Shown here piece by piece: positions 24,378 through 35,816 of a stretch of DNA of 64,000 nucleotides. This stretch comes from Heracleum sosnowskyi (taxonomy: Eukaryota > Streptophyta > Magnoliopsida > Apiales > Apiaceae), in the NCBI GenBank assembly GCA_030848705.1, contig CM061240.1:18681001-18745000 (forward strand), in the 5' to 3' direction. How positions within the stretch are numbered: the stretch's first letter is position 1; every line of letters starts with the position of its first letter. A program made the translations under genes and the position numbers. The notes under the pieces were generated by a model that ran no database searches, was not told the origin of the DNA, and saw only the letters and a program-made list of their open reading frames with translations.

Positions 24378-24852
24378 TCTATACTCTTTATTAATAAGTA
24401 AAACAATCTGAAAATGGCGCGCGGTACTAAAAAGTACCAAAGTATCAAATTTGGTTATCACTTGACCCGGGTTCGATTCCTCGCAACTACATAATTAATT
24501 ATACAAGATTTATTTACTTTAAATTCCTTAGCTTCATCCAGGGTTCGATTCCTTACAACTCCGTAATTATACAAGATTTATTTATTTACTTTAAATTCAA
24601 TAGTTTCATGGAGAGTTAGATTCTTTGCAGCTACGTAATCATACAAGATTTATTTATTTAATTTAATTTCTTTAGATTTATGCACGATTCGATTGTCTAT
24701 AACTACATAATTAAATATTTATTTATTATATATTTTTATCATTCAATTCTCGAAAAATACATTTTTAAATAATATTCATTAATAATTTATTAATACTGAT
24801 ATTTTAATGTCGACTCATGCTCGGCCCGTGCTTGGCACGGGTTATAAGCTAG
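24378..24852 (+). mobile_element. Short non-autonomous Helitron
   Basis: It begins TCTATACTCTTTATTAATAA after an A and ends CTAG before a T. A strong hairpin (CCCGTGCTTGGCACGGG) lies 10 bases inside the 3' end. The 475-base interior is made of about four degenerate units of 75-80 bases, each containing a ggttcgattcct-like B-box and atacaagatttatttatt. There is no coding region. Confidence 0.75.
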
Positions 24853-25193
24853 TACTGTTTAAGAGAATACTGTTTAGATTATTTTGGGTGATGGTGAAGT
24901 TAAAACATTTTTGTTAAAGCAACCATATTCTGTCAAAACCATGCTTCATTTTATTTTATTCTGAGCTTTAGAGATGCTAGTAAATGTAACTTATTTTTAC
25001 TACCGTTATCCCTATGTGATGTATAGAGCTGATTTACCTCTTTCGTGTTCTTTATTGTGCTCTTGTACTATGAGTTAGTTTTTCATATCAGATCTAGGGT
25101 TAAAATAGTCTCTTCTGTATTCACTTCAAATATCTTATTTCCTATTACTCTTTTTTGGAGAGAATTATTTGGATCACAAATGAACATGTATAG
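24853..25193. other. Spacer, no gene seen
   Basis: AT-rich single-copy-looking DNA between the Helitron and CACTA element 1. Confidence 0.5.
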
Positions 25194-25502
25194 TTACACT
25201 ACAAGAAAAACTGAAACAGACGACACTTATCAGACAACGGTCGGCAGTAAAAGCATTGTTTGAAATTTTCACACAACGGTTTTTGTTTTTGCAAAATCTG
25301 TCTGTTGTCTGAAAGACCTTCCACAACGGTTTCTAAAACCATTGTCTATTAGAAGGAGTAAAGCAGAGGCTTTACACAACGGAATTATAAAACCGTTGTC
25401 TGAAGAAAGGTCAGACAAGTGTTTCATAAACCGTTGTTAAAAACACACAAGTGTTTTTTTTTTTTTTTGTTACTTAAATGGATGTCACACAACAGTTTGA
25501 AT

Positions 25503-25601
25503 AAACACTTGTCTGATTCTAACAACGGTTTACAAAACCATTGTCTGAAGAAACTTCAGACAATGGTTTTGTAAACCGTTGTTAGAATCAGACAAGTGTT
25601 T
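25503..25601. repeat. Perfect 48-bp-arm palindrome
   Basis: Positions 25503-25550 and 25554-25601 are exact reverse complements separated by AAA. The arms contain the subterminal motif aacaacggttt. Transcribed, the sequence would fold into a long perfect hairpin. Confidence 0.95.
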
Positions 25602-25916
25602 TACTTGTATGTGGACTATACTTAATTCACACAACAGTTTCTGCATACCGTTGTCCAATTGAAATCTTAGGGGGGGACAATTATTTTGGAGGAGTTAATG
25701 AGGGGGGACAAAGATTCGGACAATTATTATAAAAAATTTTATAAAAAAAACACACAACGGTTTTACAACTTAAAAACAGTTGTGTGACGTTTTTTTTTTT
25801 TTTTGAATTTCTCGTTCGTGACAAACTTTAATTGTGAACTTTGTTTGAATAATAAAGTTTATGTTTAATTGACACACTTAATTATAGGATAATATTCTTA
25901 ATTAAGCCGGATATCA

Positions 25917-26995
25917 TAGTGTTGGGAAAAAATAATCAAAAAATAATAAGGCCCGGTTGTGCCGCATCTTTTCAAAAACGTTGGAACACTACTACTTTTG
26001 GGAACGGGACATGTGTCAGATTCAATGAATATTTTTTTTAAATGATTTCTTCGACGATCCAACCGTACGGATGTTAATAAGTACTCATTCTAGTGTTGGG
26101 AAAAAATAATCAAAAAATAACAAGGCCCGGTTGTGCCGCATCTTTTCAAAAACGTTGGAACACTACTACTTTTGGGAACGAGACACGTGTCAGATTCACT
26201 GAATATTTTTTTTAAATGATTTCTTCGACGATCCAACCGTACGGATGTTAATCAGTACTCATTCTAGTGTTGGGAAAAAATAATCAAAAAATAACAAGGC
26301 CCGGTTGTGCCGCATCTTTTCAAAAACGTTGGAACACTACTACTTTTGGGAACGGGACATGTGTCAGATTCAATGAATATTTTTTTTAAATGATTTCTTC
26401 GACGATCCAACCGTACGGATGTTAATCAGTACTCATTCTAGTGTTGGGAAAAAATAATCAAAAAATAACAAGGCCCGGTTGTGCCGCATCTTTTCAAAAA
26501 TGTTAGAACACTAGAATAGATTGTTATGTTTCGTCCCGGATTGATTTTTCTATTTTTTTAAAAATATTTATCGACGATCCAACCGTATGGATATCGAGAT
26601 CTATGTAATTTAATGATATTACAAAAGTTTTAGAAAAAAATAAATTTATTTGGTTTGAGATCTTAATGGTCAATAGTGATTTGACCGGTACTTCTAACTA
26701 GTGTTTCGTCCCGGATTGATGTTTTGATTTTTTTTAAAAATATTTATCGACGATCCAACCGTATGGATATCGAGATCTATGTAATTTAATGATATTACAG
26801 AAGTTTTAGAAAAAAATAAATTTATTTAGTTTGAGATCTTAATGGTCAATAGTGATTTGACCAGTACTTCTAACTAGTGTTTCGTCCCGGATTGATGTTT
26901 TGATTTTTTTAAAAATATTTATCGACGATCCAACCATATGGATATCGAGATCTATGTAATTTAATGATATTACAGAAGTTATATCAACTTTTCAA
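25917..26995. repeat. Tandem repeat of about 175 bp in CACTA 1
   Basis: Copies start near 25917, 26091, 26265, 26439, 26699 and 26875. The first three and part of the fourth share TAGTGTTGGGAAAAAATAAT. The later ones begin TAGTGTTTCGTCCCGG. Both subtypes keep the core CGACGATCCAACCGTA at the same phase, so they come from one ancestral unit. No frame is conserved between copies. Confidence 0.85.
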
Positions 26996-28524
26996 AAAAA
27001 ATTAAATAACATACAAAGTTATATCTCTTTATAACAAAAACACATTTCCCACCTTTGCCAAATTTTTACTTCCCCCCTCCCCGACCTTTCCCCCCTTAAC
27101 CAAATCTTTATTCCCCCTCTTTCACTATCCTGCTTTTCTCTTTCTATCTCGATCTCTATTGCCTCTCTCTCAACTCAAAACACAAACATTTCAAACACAT
27201 ATACGTTTCATTCTCTCAAAAAACACACACACACACACCGATACACACAGACATATACAAATCTAGATGTTGAAACCCTAGTTCTAAATCGTGTTAATTA
27301 GTTGTGCAATTGCTCGAATCGTGTTAATTTGATGAAGCCCCTTGCTCAAAAGTTTGGTTCATCACTAATCTCAACAATTTGTAAGTGGTTTCGAATTCAT
27401 TTTGAATTTTTGAATTTCGAAATTTTAATTTTCTATTTTACTTCTTTTAAACAGATCTAGAGCCCTTGCTCAAAGGTTTGGTTCATCACCCGTAAGTGAT
27501 TTTCCATCTTCAGTTTTTAATTGTGAACTTATAGTTCGTGTGTGTATGTATACATTTGTTGGTTCTGCCTATTTGATTATTACTTCAGTCGTATATTCTT
27601 TATGTTGCAGGGAGTTCCGTGATGGCTGCCTGCAAAGGTCTTAGAGAGTAAAATTGGCATTGAAAAGATGAATTTACTGAAAGCCGCGTCTCTAGAAGGT
27701 TCCAGTGACAACTATTTATAATGTCCAACTGATGTACAACTTCAAGCCAATAACTTGAGTCATTTTCAGTACCATTGGCTTAAAAGGGAATTGTTATTGT
27801 CAAGAATGTGCTTGCGTTAACACGTGGTTTAAGTTGGGAACCAATGGTAATGCAAGTATAGAAGAGCAGTAAGTACATATTAGTTCAAATTATTGTAGAG
27901 TAGGCTTTGTCTAGTAATAATACTAGAATCTAATTCTAGTCAGTCTAATTCTGTCGCAAGTGTTCTCATAGATAGATGTAAAAGATATTATGATATATGG
28001 ATGCTTAAACAAGTACTATAATTTTACAAGGTTTGTGTATTACTAAAACTTTAGTTCATCCATGTTTTTGCTATAAAGTACTGTCTTTGGGCTATTTATG
28101 GTGTCTGATGATGTCTCTTTATGACATGTTTGTTATTTCTTTCGATTAAACTTCCATTGTTTCTGGACAGAATTTCGTAACCAGGCTGTTTTAACTTTTC
28201 AGTTTCATTATGCACTTTGCAAATGTAGTTGCTAAAATGACACTGTTGTCACTGCCAAATGCCAATCCATTGTTACTCAATAGTTCAGTATCATGATTAC
28301 CCAAAGTTTTGTGATAAAATGAGGAATGTTACTGGTTTAAGACAGTAAATAGTTATATACACTTCCTCATACACTTGAATGAGACATCCTAGTTACTAGC
28401 TGATAGTGTTTGATGTCCCGGTAATGTCAAAGTCATAGTACTCAATTCAGTGTCTGCCCTGTGTAAGTAATTTTTGCATATGTAGATTACTGGGTTCCGA
28501 TCATGTGTATTACTTCTGTTTGGT
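26996..28524. other. CACTA 1 interior, upstream of the captured exons
   Basis: A pyrimidine-rich stretch with ctctctat and acacacac runs (27050-27240) followed by aaaccctag resembles a plant promoter and 5' UTR. It may have been captured with a gene. The segment at 27610-27870 has AG/GT borders and some exon-like character, but I could not identify a protein. Confidence 0.4.
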
Positions 28525-28531
28525 TTGACAG

Positions 28532-28767
28532 GTCCAGTCCTCTTGGAAGATTACCATTTGGTGGAGAAACTTGCTAATTTTGACAGGGAGCGAATCCCTG
28601 AAAGAGTTGTCCATGCAAGAGGTGCTACTGCAAAGGGATTCTTCGAGGTCACCCATGATATCACTCATTTAACATGTGCTGATTTTCTTCGAGCTCCCGG
28701 TGTCCAGACACCTGTAATTGCTCGCTTCTCCACTGTTGTGCATGAACGTGGAAGTCCTGAAACCCCA
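28532..28767 (+). pseudogene. Captured catalase exon fragment
   Basis: After a splice acceptor (ttgacag) the frame encodes GPVLLEDYHLVEKLANFDRE and continues through RIPERVVHARGATAKGFF and FLRAPGVQTPVIARFSTVVH. This is the conserved N-terminal core of plant catalase, which breaks down hydrogen peroxide in peroxisomes. It includes the catalytic His region (VVHARG). The match stops at GSPETPK, before the next conserved block, so only about 80 of about 490 residues are present. There is no heme-binding or C-terminal portion. It is an exon carried by the CACTA element, not a working catalase. Confidence 0.85.
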
Positions 28768-28856
28768 AAGATATATGGATGCTTAAAGATATGTATAATA
28801 TAGTAATACTAAGGTTTTCGCACTGTCAAATAGGTGAAGTCTCCCCTATTATCAAA

Positions 28857-29577
28857 TGATACCTACCATCGTATTCATGGGCATGTCTCTACGCGTGAAC
28901 CTGTTTGGGAAATTGCTTGTGATGAGCTGGGAATAGACTACACCGACATTGTTTACGAGAAAGCTACTGATGAAGGCATTGCTAAGGTCACTGCTGTAAT
29001 TGTTTACTATTTCATTCTTCTTCTTTTTTTAAGTGTGAAGCTATTTGCAATCTACAACTTATTCTGATTATGACATGCATACATTTATGCTTAACACTTT
29101 AAGTGAACCATTTTTTCTAACACTGTAAGGTTTTGGATATAATAGATAGCTACAGAAATGTGCATAATTATTTATTGACAATTCGAATATAAGATAGCTA
29201 CAAAAGTAAACCAAGGGTTTTTTCCTGCTTGAAAGTTGTAATATTCAGGTGCTAGCGAGAAACTTGTAGAAATCTTGCTGATATTCATTTTAACAAAGCG
29301 TGTTATCTCTACACTCAGAAGTTGATACTCATTACATTGCTTATAAATTTACTTCAAGTGTATGCTGTTATATTTAATAATTCAGCGAAGCACAACTGCA
29401 AATGATCTGCTACTGTGCTACAATTTGATAGTTGTTATTCGTTTGTAAATGCAGATCACAATTAACAGGCCAGAGAGGAGAAATGCTTTTCGACCACAAA
29501 CAATCAAGGAGCTTATTCGTGCATTTAATGATGCAAGGGACGATAATTCAGTGGGAGTGATCATTCTTACGGGAAAG
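28857..29577 (+). pseudogene. Captured DHNA-CoA synthase exons (MenB/NS type)
   Basis: Two exon pieces, about 28857-28986 and 29455-29577, join at matching GT/AG sites. They encode a segment with DIVYEKATDEGIAK, then ITINRPERRNAFRPQTIKEL and GVIILTGK. This matches the N-terminal third of plant 1,4-dihydroxy-2-naphthoyl-CoA synthase, a crotonase-fold enzyme of phylloquinone synthesis in peroxisomes. Later catalytic exons (the CSGGDQ and GGGH regions) are absent. It lies just downstream of the catalase fragment in the same orientation. Confidence 0.8.
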
Positions 29578-29786
29578 GTACCTTTTCTGTTAAATAGTTA
29601 TACAGTACGTGAACTTTCATCACCCTTCGATGCCTCAAATTTAATGCTCAAATGATAGGTGTCGACTGCAAATTCTTTAAAGTCTCCCCTGATAGGTGAA
29701 GTGACGCACTTCTCTTATGTATGGGACCTATGTTTTATAAGATACCTTGGTCTGAATCCTTTATTTTTTTGCTTACATGATGTCAG

Positions 29787-30365
29787 GATGGCTTGTCTCC
29801 AATTGATTTGATGGTTGAAACTGAAACACATCGGGCAACCCCTGATGGTACTGGATGTGTGAAAACGATAGGAAACTATGCTGCAGTAAGCTTTCGTATA
29901 GTTTCTTGCTGGTTAATAGTTAGGGCGTAGTATTGCCTTGTTTCTATATATTAAATTAAGTTTGGAGTTATGCTAGATGCACTCAATGCTGATTTGCACA
30001 CGGGATTCTGGATGCTCACCTTGCCTTCTCTCACTTTTGATTGATGATTATTCTAGTTTTTCTAATTTATGCTTTATGCCCTAAAAACATTTTGTGATCC
30101 TTTTTCGGTAAGGAAGCTATATGGTTCAAATTGTTTATGCAGAAGTCTGTCTTATCTTAATCTTTGTTCATACTTTTATGGTGATATGGGTGAATTGTTC
30201 CTTGTTTAATTTTTGAAAAAACATGAGAACCATTTGGCAAACTTTATGGCATAATATGATGTTGAGTATCTAATCTTGTCGTGATTTTTAATTATAATTT
30301 TAGGTCCTCAAGGCACAAAGTTCTGCAAAAGCCAAAGGCTATTCTGATGTTCTGTACCTAGATCA
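29787..30365 (+). pseudogene. Captured branched-chain aminotransferase exons
   Basis: The exon at 29787-29885 encodes 33 codons including HRATPDGTGCVKTIGNYAA. The next begins at 30304 with VLKAQSSAKAKGYSDVLYLD. The intron between has GTAAGC and TTTTAG borders. Both match adjacent exons of plant branched-chain amino acid aminotransferase (PLP fold type IV), which interconverts Leu, Ile and Val with their keto acids. The catalytic lysine region and the C-terminus are missing. It is the third host gene fragment in this element, all on the plus strand. Confidence 0.8.
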
Positions 30366-30780
30366 TTCATGTGCAGTTTTTTACTTGTTTCATGGTGCTG
30401 CAGGCTTTAAAAATCATCTAGACTGATGAGCCTTTGTTGCGTCCCTGTGGTGTTTCAGAGGTGCTGGCATGAGTGTATAAGAAGTGAAAAAGGCGGAGGT
30501 TTTTCGGAATATAAATGTTAGGTTTCGTCGAACTTGTGTAGAGAAATAGAGTATTCATTTTTGACACTGCATCATACCATCAGCTTTACTTGTACACTCT
30601 GACTTATTAGATTGAGAATTTCTAAGCATTGTAGATGTATTTTTTCCAGTGTAAGTACTAATAATAAAGTTATTAAGTCATGTTTGGGTTCATATTGAAT
30701 TTGAAATCTGGGAAATTTTGTTTATTAAAGATTTTTTGTTGCACAAAAATCTAGCTTATTAGATTGTTTTTTGTCCAATA
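30366..30780 (+). other. Possible 3' end of the captured transcript unit
   Basis: After the last identifiable exon, non-coding sequence includes aataataaag (about 30658) and T-rich stretches such as could end a transcript, before the right subterminal repeats start near 30775. No gene is identified. Confidence 0.3.
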
Positions 30781-31014
30781 CCGTTGTCTATCAAAATCAG
30801 AAACAAGTGTTTTAGAAACAAAAACTGTTGTGGTTCTGCTAATGTTCAAACATGTTTATCTTTTTAAACCATTGCCTAACAGCTTTCAGACAACAGGTAT
30901 TTAAAGAAAACAATTGTGCAAGTCAAGAATAGACAACAGTTTTTAGAAAGGAAACCATTGTGTTAAACTATTAAGACAATGGGGTTCTACTAAAACCGTC
31001 GTAAATATTTAGAT

Positions 31015-31365
31015 CACACAACACTCTTTTGGAAAATAAAGCCTTGTCTGAAAATTAAAATAACAACATTTTCTAGTTAATAAACAATTGTTGATTTATT
31101 TGTCAGACAATGGTTTCTACAACAACCGTTGTTGTTCACGCGTTTCAGACAACGTTTTCTAAGACCAAAACCGTTGTCTGTAGGGAATCAGACATCACTC
31201 TTCTGGAAAATAAAGCCTTGTCTGAAAATTAAAATAACAACATTTTCTAGTTAATAAACAATTGTTGATTTATTTGTCAGACAATGGTTTCTACAACAAC
31301 CGTTGTTGTTCACGCGTTTCAGACAACGTTTTCTAAGACCAAAACCGTTGTCTGTAGGGAATCAG
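31015..31365. repeat. Direct duplication of about 174 bp at the CACTA 1 right end
   Basis: The block starting ggaaaataaagccttgtctg at 31031 recurs at 31205 with only a few differences. Both copies contain several ccgttgtctg subterminal motifs, so the duplication multiplies likely transposase-binding sites. Confidence 0.85.
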
Positions 31366-31486
31366 ACAACGGACGCGTCCGTTGTCTGAGCTGCGTAACA
31401 GACGGCATCTCAATAGACCACGGTTTTCTAGGGCATCAGACAACGGGCAAAAAGCCTTGTCTGATTCAATTATTCTTGTAGTGTTA

Positions 31487-33527
31487 GCATTATATTTTTA
31501 CAGACTCATCATGACTGTATGCTTGCTTGGCAACATACTGTATCCTGTAATTGATTAAGGTTTCAAAGCTAAACTTATTTGTTTGTCCTATGCTGAGATC
31601 TCTGTTGTAGCAAGTGGTGCTCCAAACTGTCTTGAAGCTAAGATATTTTGTGGTAGTGCATACATATTTTTTTCCTTGGCAGAAATACGCATTAACGAAA
31701 TCATTTCCCTTTACTTTGGGGGCACATGACTTTTTTTACCAGAAATTAAGTCTCCTTCCTCTCTATCTATCAAGGGGGAAGTTTATCTGATACATATATG
31801 TCTTGTTATAGAATGTAACTTACTGGAGTTATGCTCATAGAAGGATTAAAGAACATGTCAGAGACATCATTTATGGATGCCAAGTGTTTTGTGTAGGTGT
31901 GCCGTGTGCCTTTAGGATTTTCACAACCTTTAGACAGTGAAATCTAGGTTGCCCAACCCTCTAGCTTGGGTTCGGCTGAAATGAACTTGGGATTCCCTTG
32001 TACTAGTGTTCCTCCCAAACTGTAAGCATAAGTTTTCAACACTAAAATCTGCTCCTCTTAGTTTATTCAAAATCTTTTTTTCTATTCCTCTCACCAACCA
32101 AGCACAGCCAAGTACCCACTTGCTGCTTGCACAACTTATGCACTAGGTAAAGAAGGCATGCAGACTGTATGAAAACTGTTTGTGGGTGTGGCAATCGTTC
32201 GTGGTTATGTCCCTAAAGATGTTACAAAAATACCAGATCATGTAATCCAGCAGTCCACTACAATGAAGCGAGGGTTGATGATCGAATGTTGCTGATTCTT
32301 TAAGGTAGAGACACTGATTGAATAACCTTTGTGTGTATTTCACTATATCTTGTGGGAGTGCTTGTATTTAGGTGCACTCGAATGTTGTAGCTTATAAGAG
32401 TTCACCTTGAAAGAGTTCTAGACACCCATGATTGCTAATTAAAATCCATTTATGTAAAAAAGAAGTAAAGTCAAGGTTTTAATCATGTCTTCTAAATTCT
32501 AAAAGTGATATGTCTGAAATTTGATGTACAGATCTTATAAGTTGATTGGGCAAGTTCCTGAATAGTAAAATGTTCCAATCTTAGTTAAGAAACAAGAATG
32601 TTATAGTTGACTATTAAATCGCGAAGTTCTAATTTTGTTTTAAAAGCTATTTGGTTAATTACAAAGGTTCTTGCGTTTGACTTGTTTAAAACAGGAATAT
32701 TAGTTTGTTCAAAACTAAGAACCCAATGCTCCTAGCAATGGAACTCCGGTGCTCTTTCAAATAATTGTGTAACAAAGGCTGCTTGAAAATGTATGTTAGT
32801 CTAACGTTTTGGTTTTGGCAAGAGCGTAACTACTTTTTAGCATGTTGAAGAATGATATTATGAACTATTCACCCGTCCTGATGTTGGTTTTTGAATTCTC
32901 GTCAGCTGCTGTGCTATGTTATATATGTAGAATGTTGGCTGTTTAACAGATTTCAGCTGTTAGTCCGAGTCTTTGCGGCAAAAACTCGGATCCCAACTCC
33001 CGGAATTGCAATGTCACATGTTACAAAACCAACTTGCATTTGCATTAGGGTCATAAAGGACAGGGGCGGAAACAACTACACACCCTTTATCAGAGCCGAT
33101 TGTTTTTTTTTATTGTAAACTAATTCTTTAGGAGCTCATTCATTTAGCTGTTCTGGAACTATAGGTGATTGTAATATCCATTTTTTTAATTAAGCAAATA
33201 AATATGGAGGATGGTACAGAATTGATGAAATATCTTTTGGCTTCTTGGATTGTGTTCACTCGGTTGAGCTCTCTAATTGTGTGTGTGTGTGAGCTTTACT
33301 TGCATGGTAAGCATTTTTCCAAATTATGGTTATATTTATAATGTGATTCGGTTGATAAATAGAATGTAACATAATGCAATTAAGCAAGAGGGCCTAACAA
33401 CTGTAACTGAATGTGTTAAAAATGTCCCTTTCACTTTAAAAAGGTTTGTATATGTAGGGTTAAGATGCGAAACATTAAGATTTGATTTATCTATCCGGAA
33501 TAGTTTATAATTTATTATAAATTAATT
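31487..33527. other. Spacer between CACTA 1 and MULE 2, no gene seen
   Basis: About 2 kb with only short frames (for example 32143-32343 and 32891-33118) that have no recognisable domain or codon pattern. A small tgtgtgtgtg run lies at about 33280. It could be intron or UTR of a host gene outside the window, but nothing supports that. Confidence 0.4.
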
Positions 33528-33789
33528 AAATTGCATTGTGCATAACTGAATAATAATTTATTCGCACATTAGTGGCTAAATTATTATCCGTGCACTACAC
33601 CATAAGTGCTCATAGGCAACACTTTCTATGAGTGTTGCAAGCAAAGCGTTTCAATAAATAGGCTCAGTTTTAGTCTTTTGCAACACTGCTCGAATACTAT
33701 TGCATTAGACATACATTTGGTGTTGCACGTGAATATTGGGGTTTCAGCATGCAACGATGGTGTTGCATTTAATTTAATATTTTTAATAA

Positions 33790-35680
33790 TTTTTTAATAA
33801 TTATAAAATAAAGTTGAATACATTTTCAAGAAAAATACATTACATTTTGATCAATCTTTTTACTTTTCAAGTTTGAAACATAAAATATTACAAAATTAAA
33901 TATCTAATATAAATATATACGATGATATTTTAATTTAGATCTATTTCTTTTTAAAAAAATTATAATATATTATAAATTTTAACTTGTTATAATTTGTACA
34001 TAAATACATTTCATAATTTTAAAATTTTAAATATTGTAACATGTTTTACAAAGTGACGTTGGTATTTTTTACCTTGACAAAAATCTCATAATTTTCATAA
34101 GTTTTGAAAGTGAATAAATTATCAAAAAAGACGACTAATTGTTACTATTTATATTCTAAATTCTTAATTAATTAATTAAAAATAAAAATAAAAATTATAA
34201 TATTAATTATTTTATTTTTCAGTAAAATAGTAAAACACAGCGGACCTGACTGAAATATTTTGGCGGCCAAAATCCCGCTCACAATTTTGCCTTCTCTCCT
34301 TTCAACTTTTCACTAGTCACTCATTCAGTACTCTTCTTCTCAGCCCTCGCTACCATCCTTCTCTCTCAATATTTTCAATTTTCTTTCTACATCAATTTTC
34401 TTTCTCCCCCAATTCTCCTTCCCTCTCAAGATTTTCAGTTTAAATTTAGGTTCATACATCTAATTGATATCCTATTTTAGGTTATCTCTCTTTTCAATTT
34501 GGGGATTTATTTGGAAATTCATTCGGTGCTCTCTCCCCCCTCACGATTCACTACTTTAACAAACACTCTGCAACAACAAAATTCAAAGAAAATAAGTTCA
34601 CTGCAATTAGTGAGATAAAAGGGAGAGAGGTCCATTTTCAAACAGCCATGTATCTAACTTAAATGAAAGACGAGAAGTTTTGAAACAATCGAGCGTTTTC
34701 ACAAGCATGGCTCCGGGGATATCAATTCGTTCATTTATCGGCTGTTTGAATTACAATAAGTAAGTTTTACTCTTTTTATTTGGGGAATTTAAGTTAGATT
34801 TAGATATTTACAGCATTTTCATGCTTAAAATTATTTGAATCAGACTTCAATTTGATTGAATTGTTTCATTTAGTAGTAAAGATTCAATCTTTACTAACAA
34901 TTGGTGGTAAAGATTCAATACTTACTGATATAATTGGTTTTTTTTTATTCAATTGCGGGTCAAATTCACAAAATTGGTGGCAAGAATTTGATTGTCTAAA
35001 TTGCTTGACATAGTTTGAATTAGGTGTAGGTTATAATTATGATTTGAATTTTCTTAATTGCAAGCCTCAAAGCTTCTTAGATAGGCAATGGGCTGCTAAT
35101 ATGTGAGTAAATTAGATATGGATAGATAGATTCAATCTATCCTTTCTTGACACAGTTTTAGGCATTTAGCAGAATACTTTTGGGTTAAAAATGCAATCAT
35201 CCGTTAAATCAAGAACACACAAGTTGAAGAAAAAACCCAAAAACAGATGTTGATTCAGAAACATAACTGAAGCGTAAAATGTTAAAGACTCTTCTTGTCT
35301 TTTTCATAGATGATACAACTTTAGAATACAAATCACTTGGTGTGTGAACGACATTAGCATTCTCTTTTTTTGTGCCGTGAAAAAAGCTCTTTGTTATACT
35401 GTCAAATAATGGAAGAATACCTTCCCTTTTAAGTTCACTGCAATTGCAATTTGCAGGGGCAACAAAGTCTACCGAGTTCAATATGAGAATCAAAATTTTC
35501 AAATGGGAGCTGACTCAAGTCAGAGATAAGTTTTAATTTTTATGTACCTTATATGTCAACAAGGACAAAACTTTAGTGAACTTTAATATATGTGGTTGTT
35601 TCGCTCGCAAGTTACAAATTGCAACAATGGATGTAGTTGCAACGTAAACTGAATTGATCCACAGTACAAAGTTTTTGACA
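33790..35680. other. CACTA 2 interior upstream of the captured exons
   Basis: AT-rich sequence to about 34200, then a pyrimidine-rich promoter or 5' UTR-like segment (34290-34560) and intron-like sequence. No exon could be identified with confidence before 35682. Confidence 0.4.
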
Positions 35681-35681
35681 G

Positions 35682-35740
35682 GTCGCTATTTTGGAGACGA
35701 AGGTTTATTTTTTCTAGCTAAAAGTTTAGCTTACAATCAG
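35682..35740 (+). pseudogene. Captured LRR protein exon, first piece
   Basis: Bounded by GACAG acceptor and GTTAG donor, the exon encodes RYFGDEGLFFLAKSLAYNQ. It is a leucine-rich repeat of the ribonuclease-inhibitor type (the GDEG...LA.SL pattern) like those in plant NLRC3-like LRR proteins. Further pieces of what looks like the same gene lie at 36842-37595, on the other side of the MIRO exons. Confidence 0.6.
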
Positions 35741-35816
35741 GTTAGATTTTGATTTTTTTGCCTATATTGAGCTCTGAATGCCCTTGCAACGTAAATCAGT
35801 GTTTATTACTGTTGTA

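Larger units (their letters stand above)
25197..31483 (+). mobile_element. CACTA element 1, non-autonomous, with captured host exons
   Basis: The left terminus CACTACAAGAAAAACTGAAA and the right terminus (…ATTATTCTTGTAGTG) are inverted matches over about 27 bases. A perfect 3-bp TTA target duplication flanks the element (25194-25196 and 31484-31486). Both ends are packed with the subterminal motif (C)ACAACGGTTT or its complement, the presumed transposase-binding repeats of CACTA/En-Spm elements. No transposase frame exists in the 6.3 kb. Instead there are plus-strand exon fragments of catalase, DHNA-CoA synthase and a branched-chain aminotransferase, plus a tandem repeat. Mobility would need a transposase supplied in trans. 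Confidence 0.93.

Noticed and set aside
28532..30365. Working catalase, naphthoate synthase or aminotransferase genes
   Set aside because: Each is represented by one or two exons only. Catalytic and terminal regions are missing and all lie between CACTA termini, so they are captured fragments.
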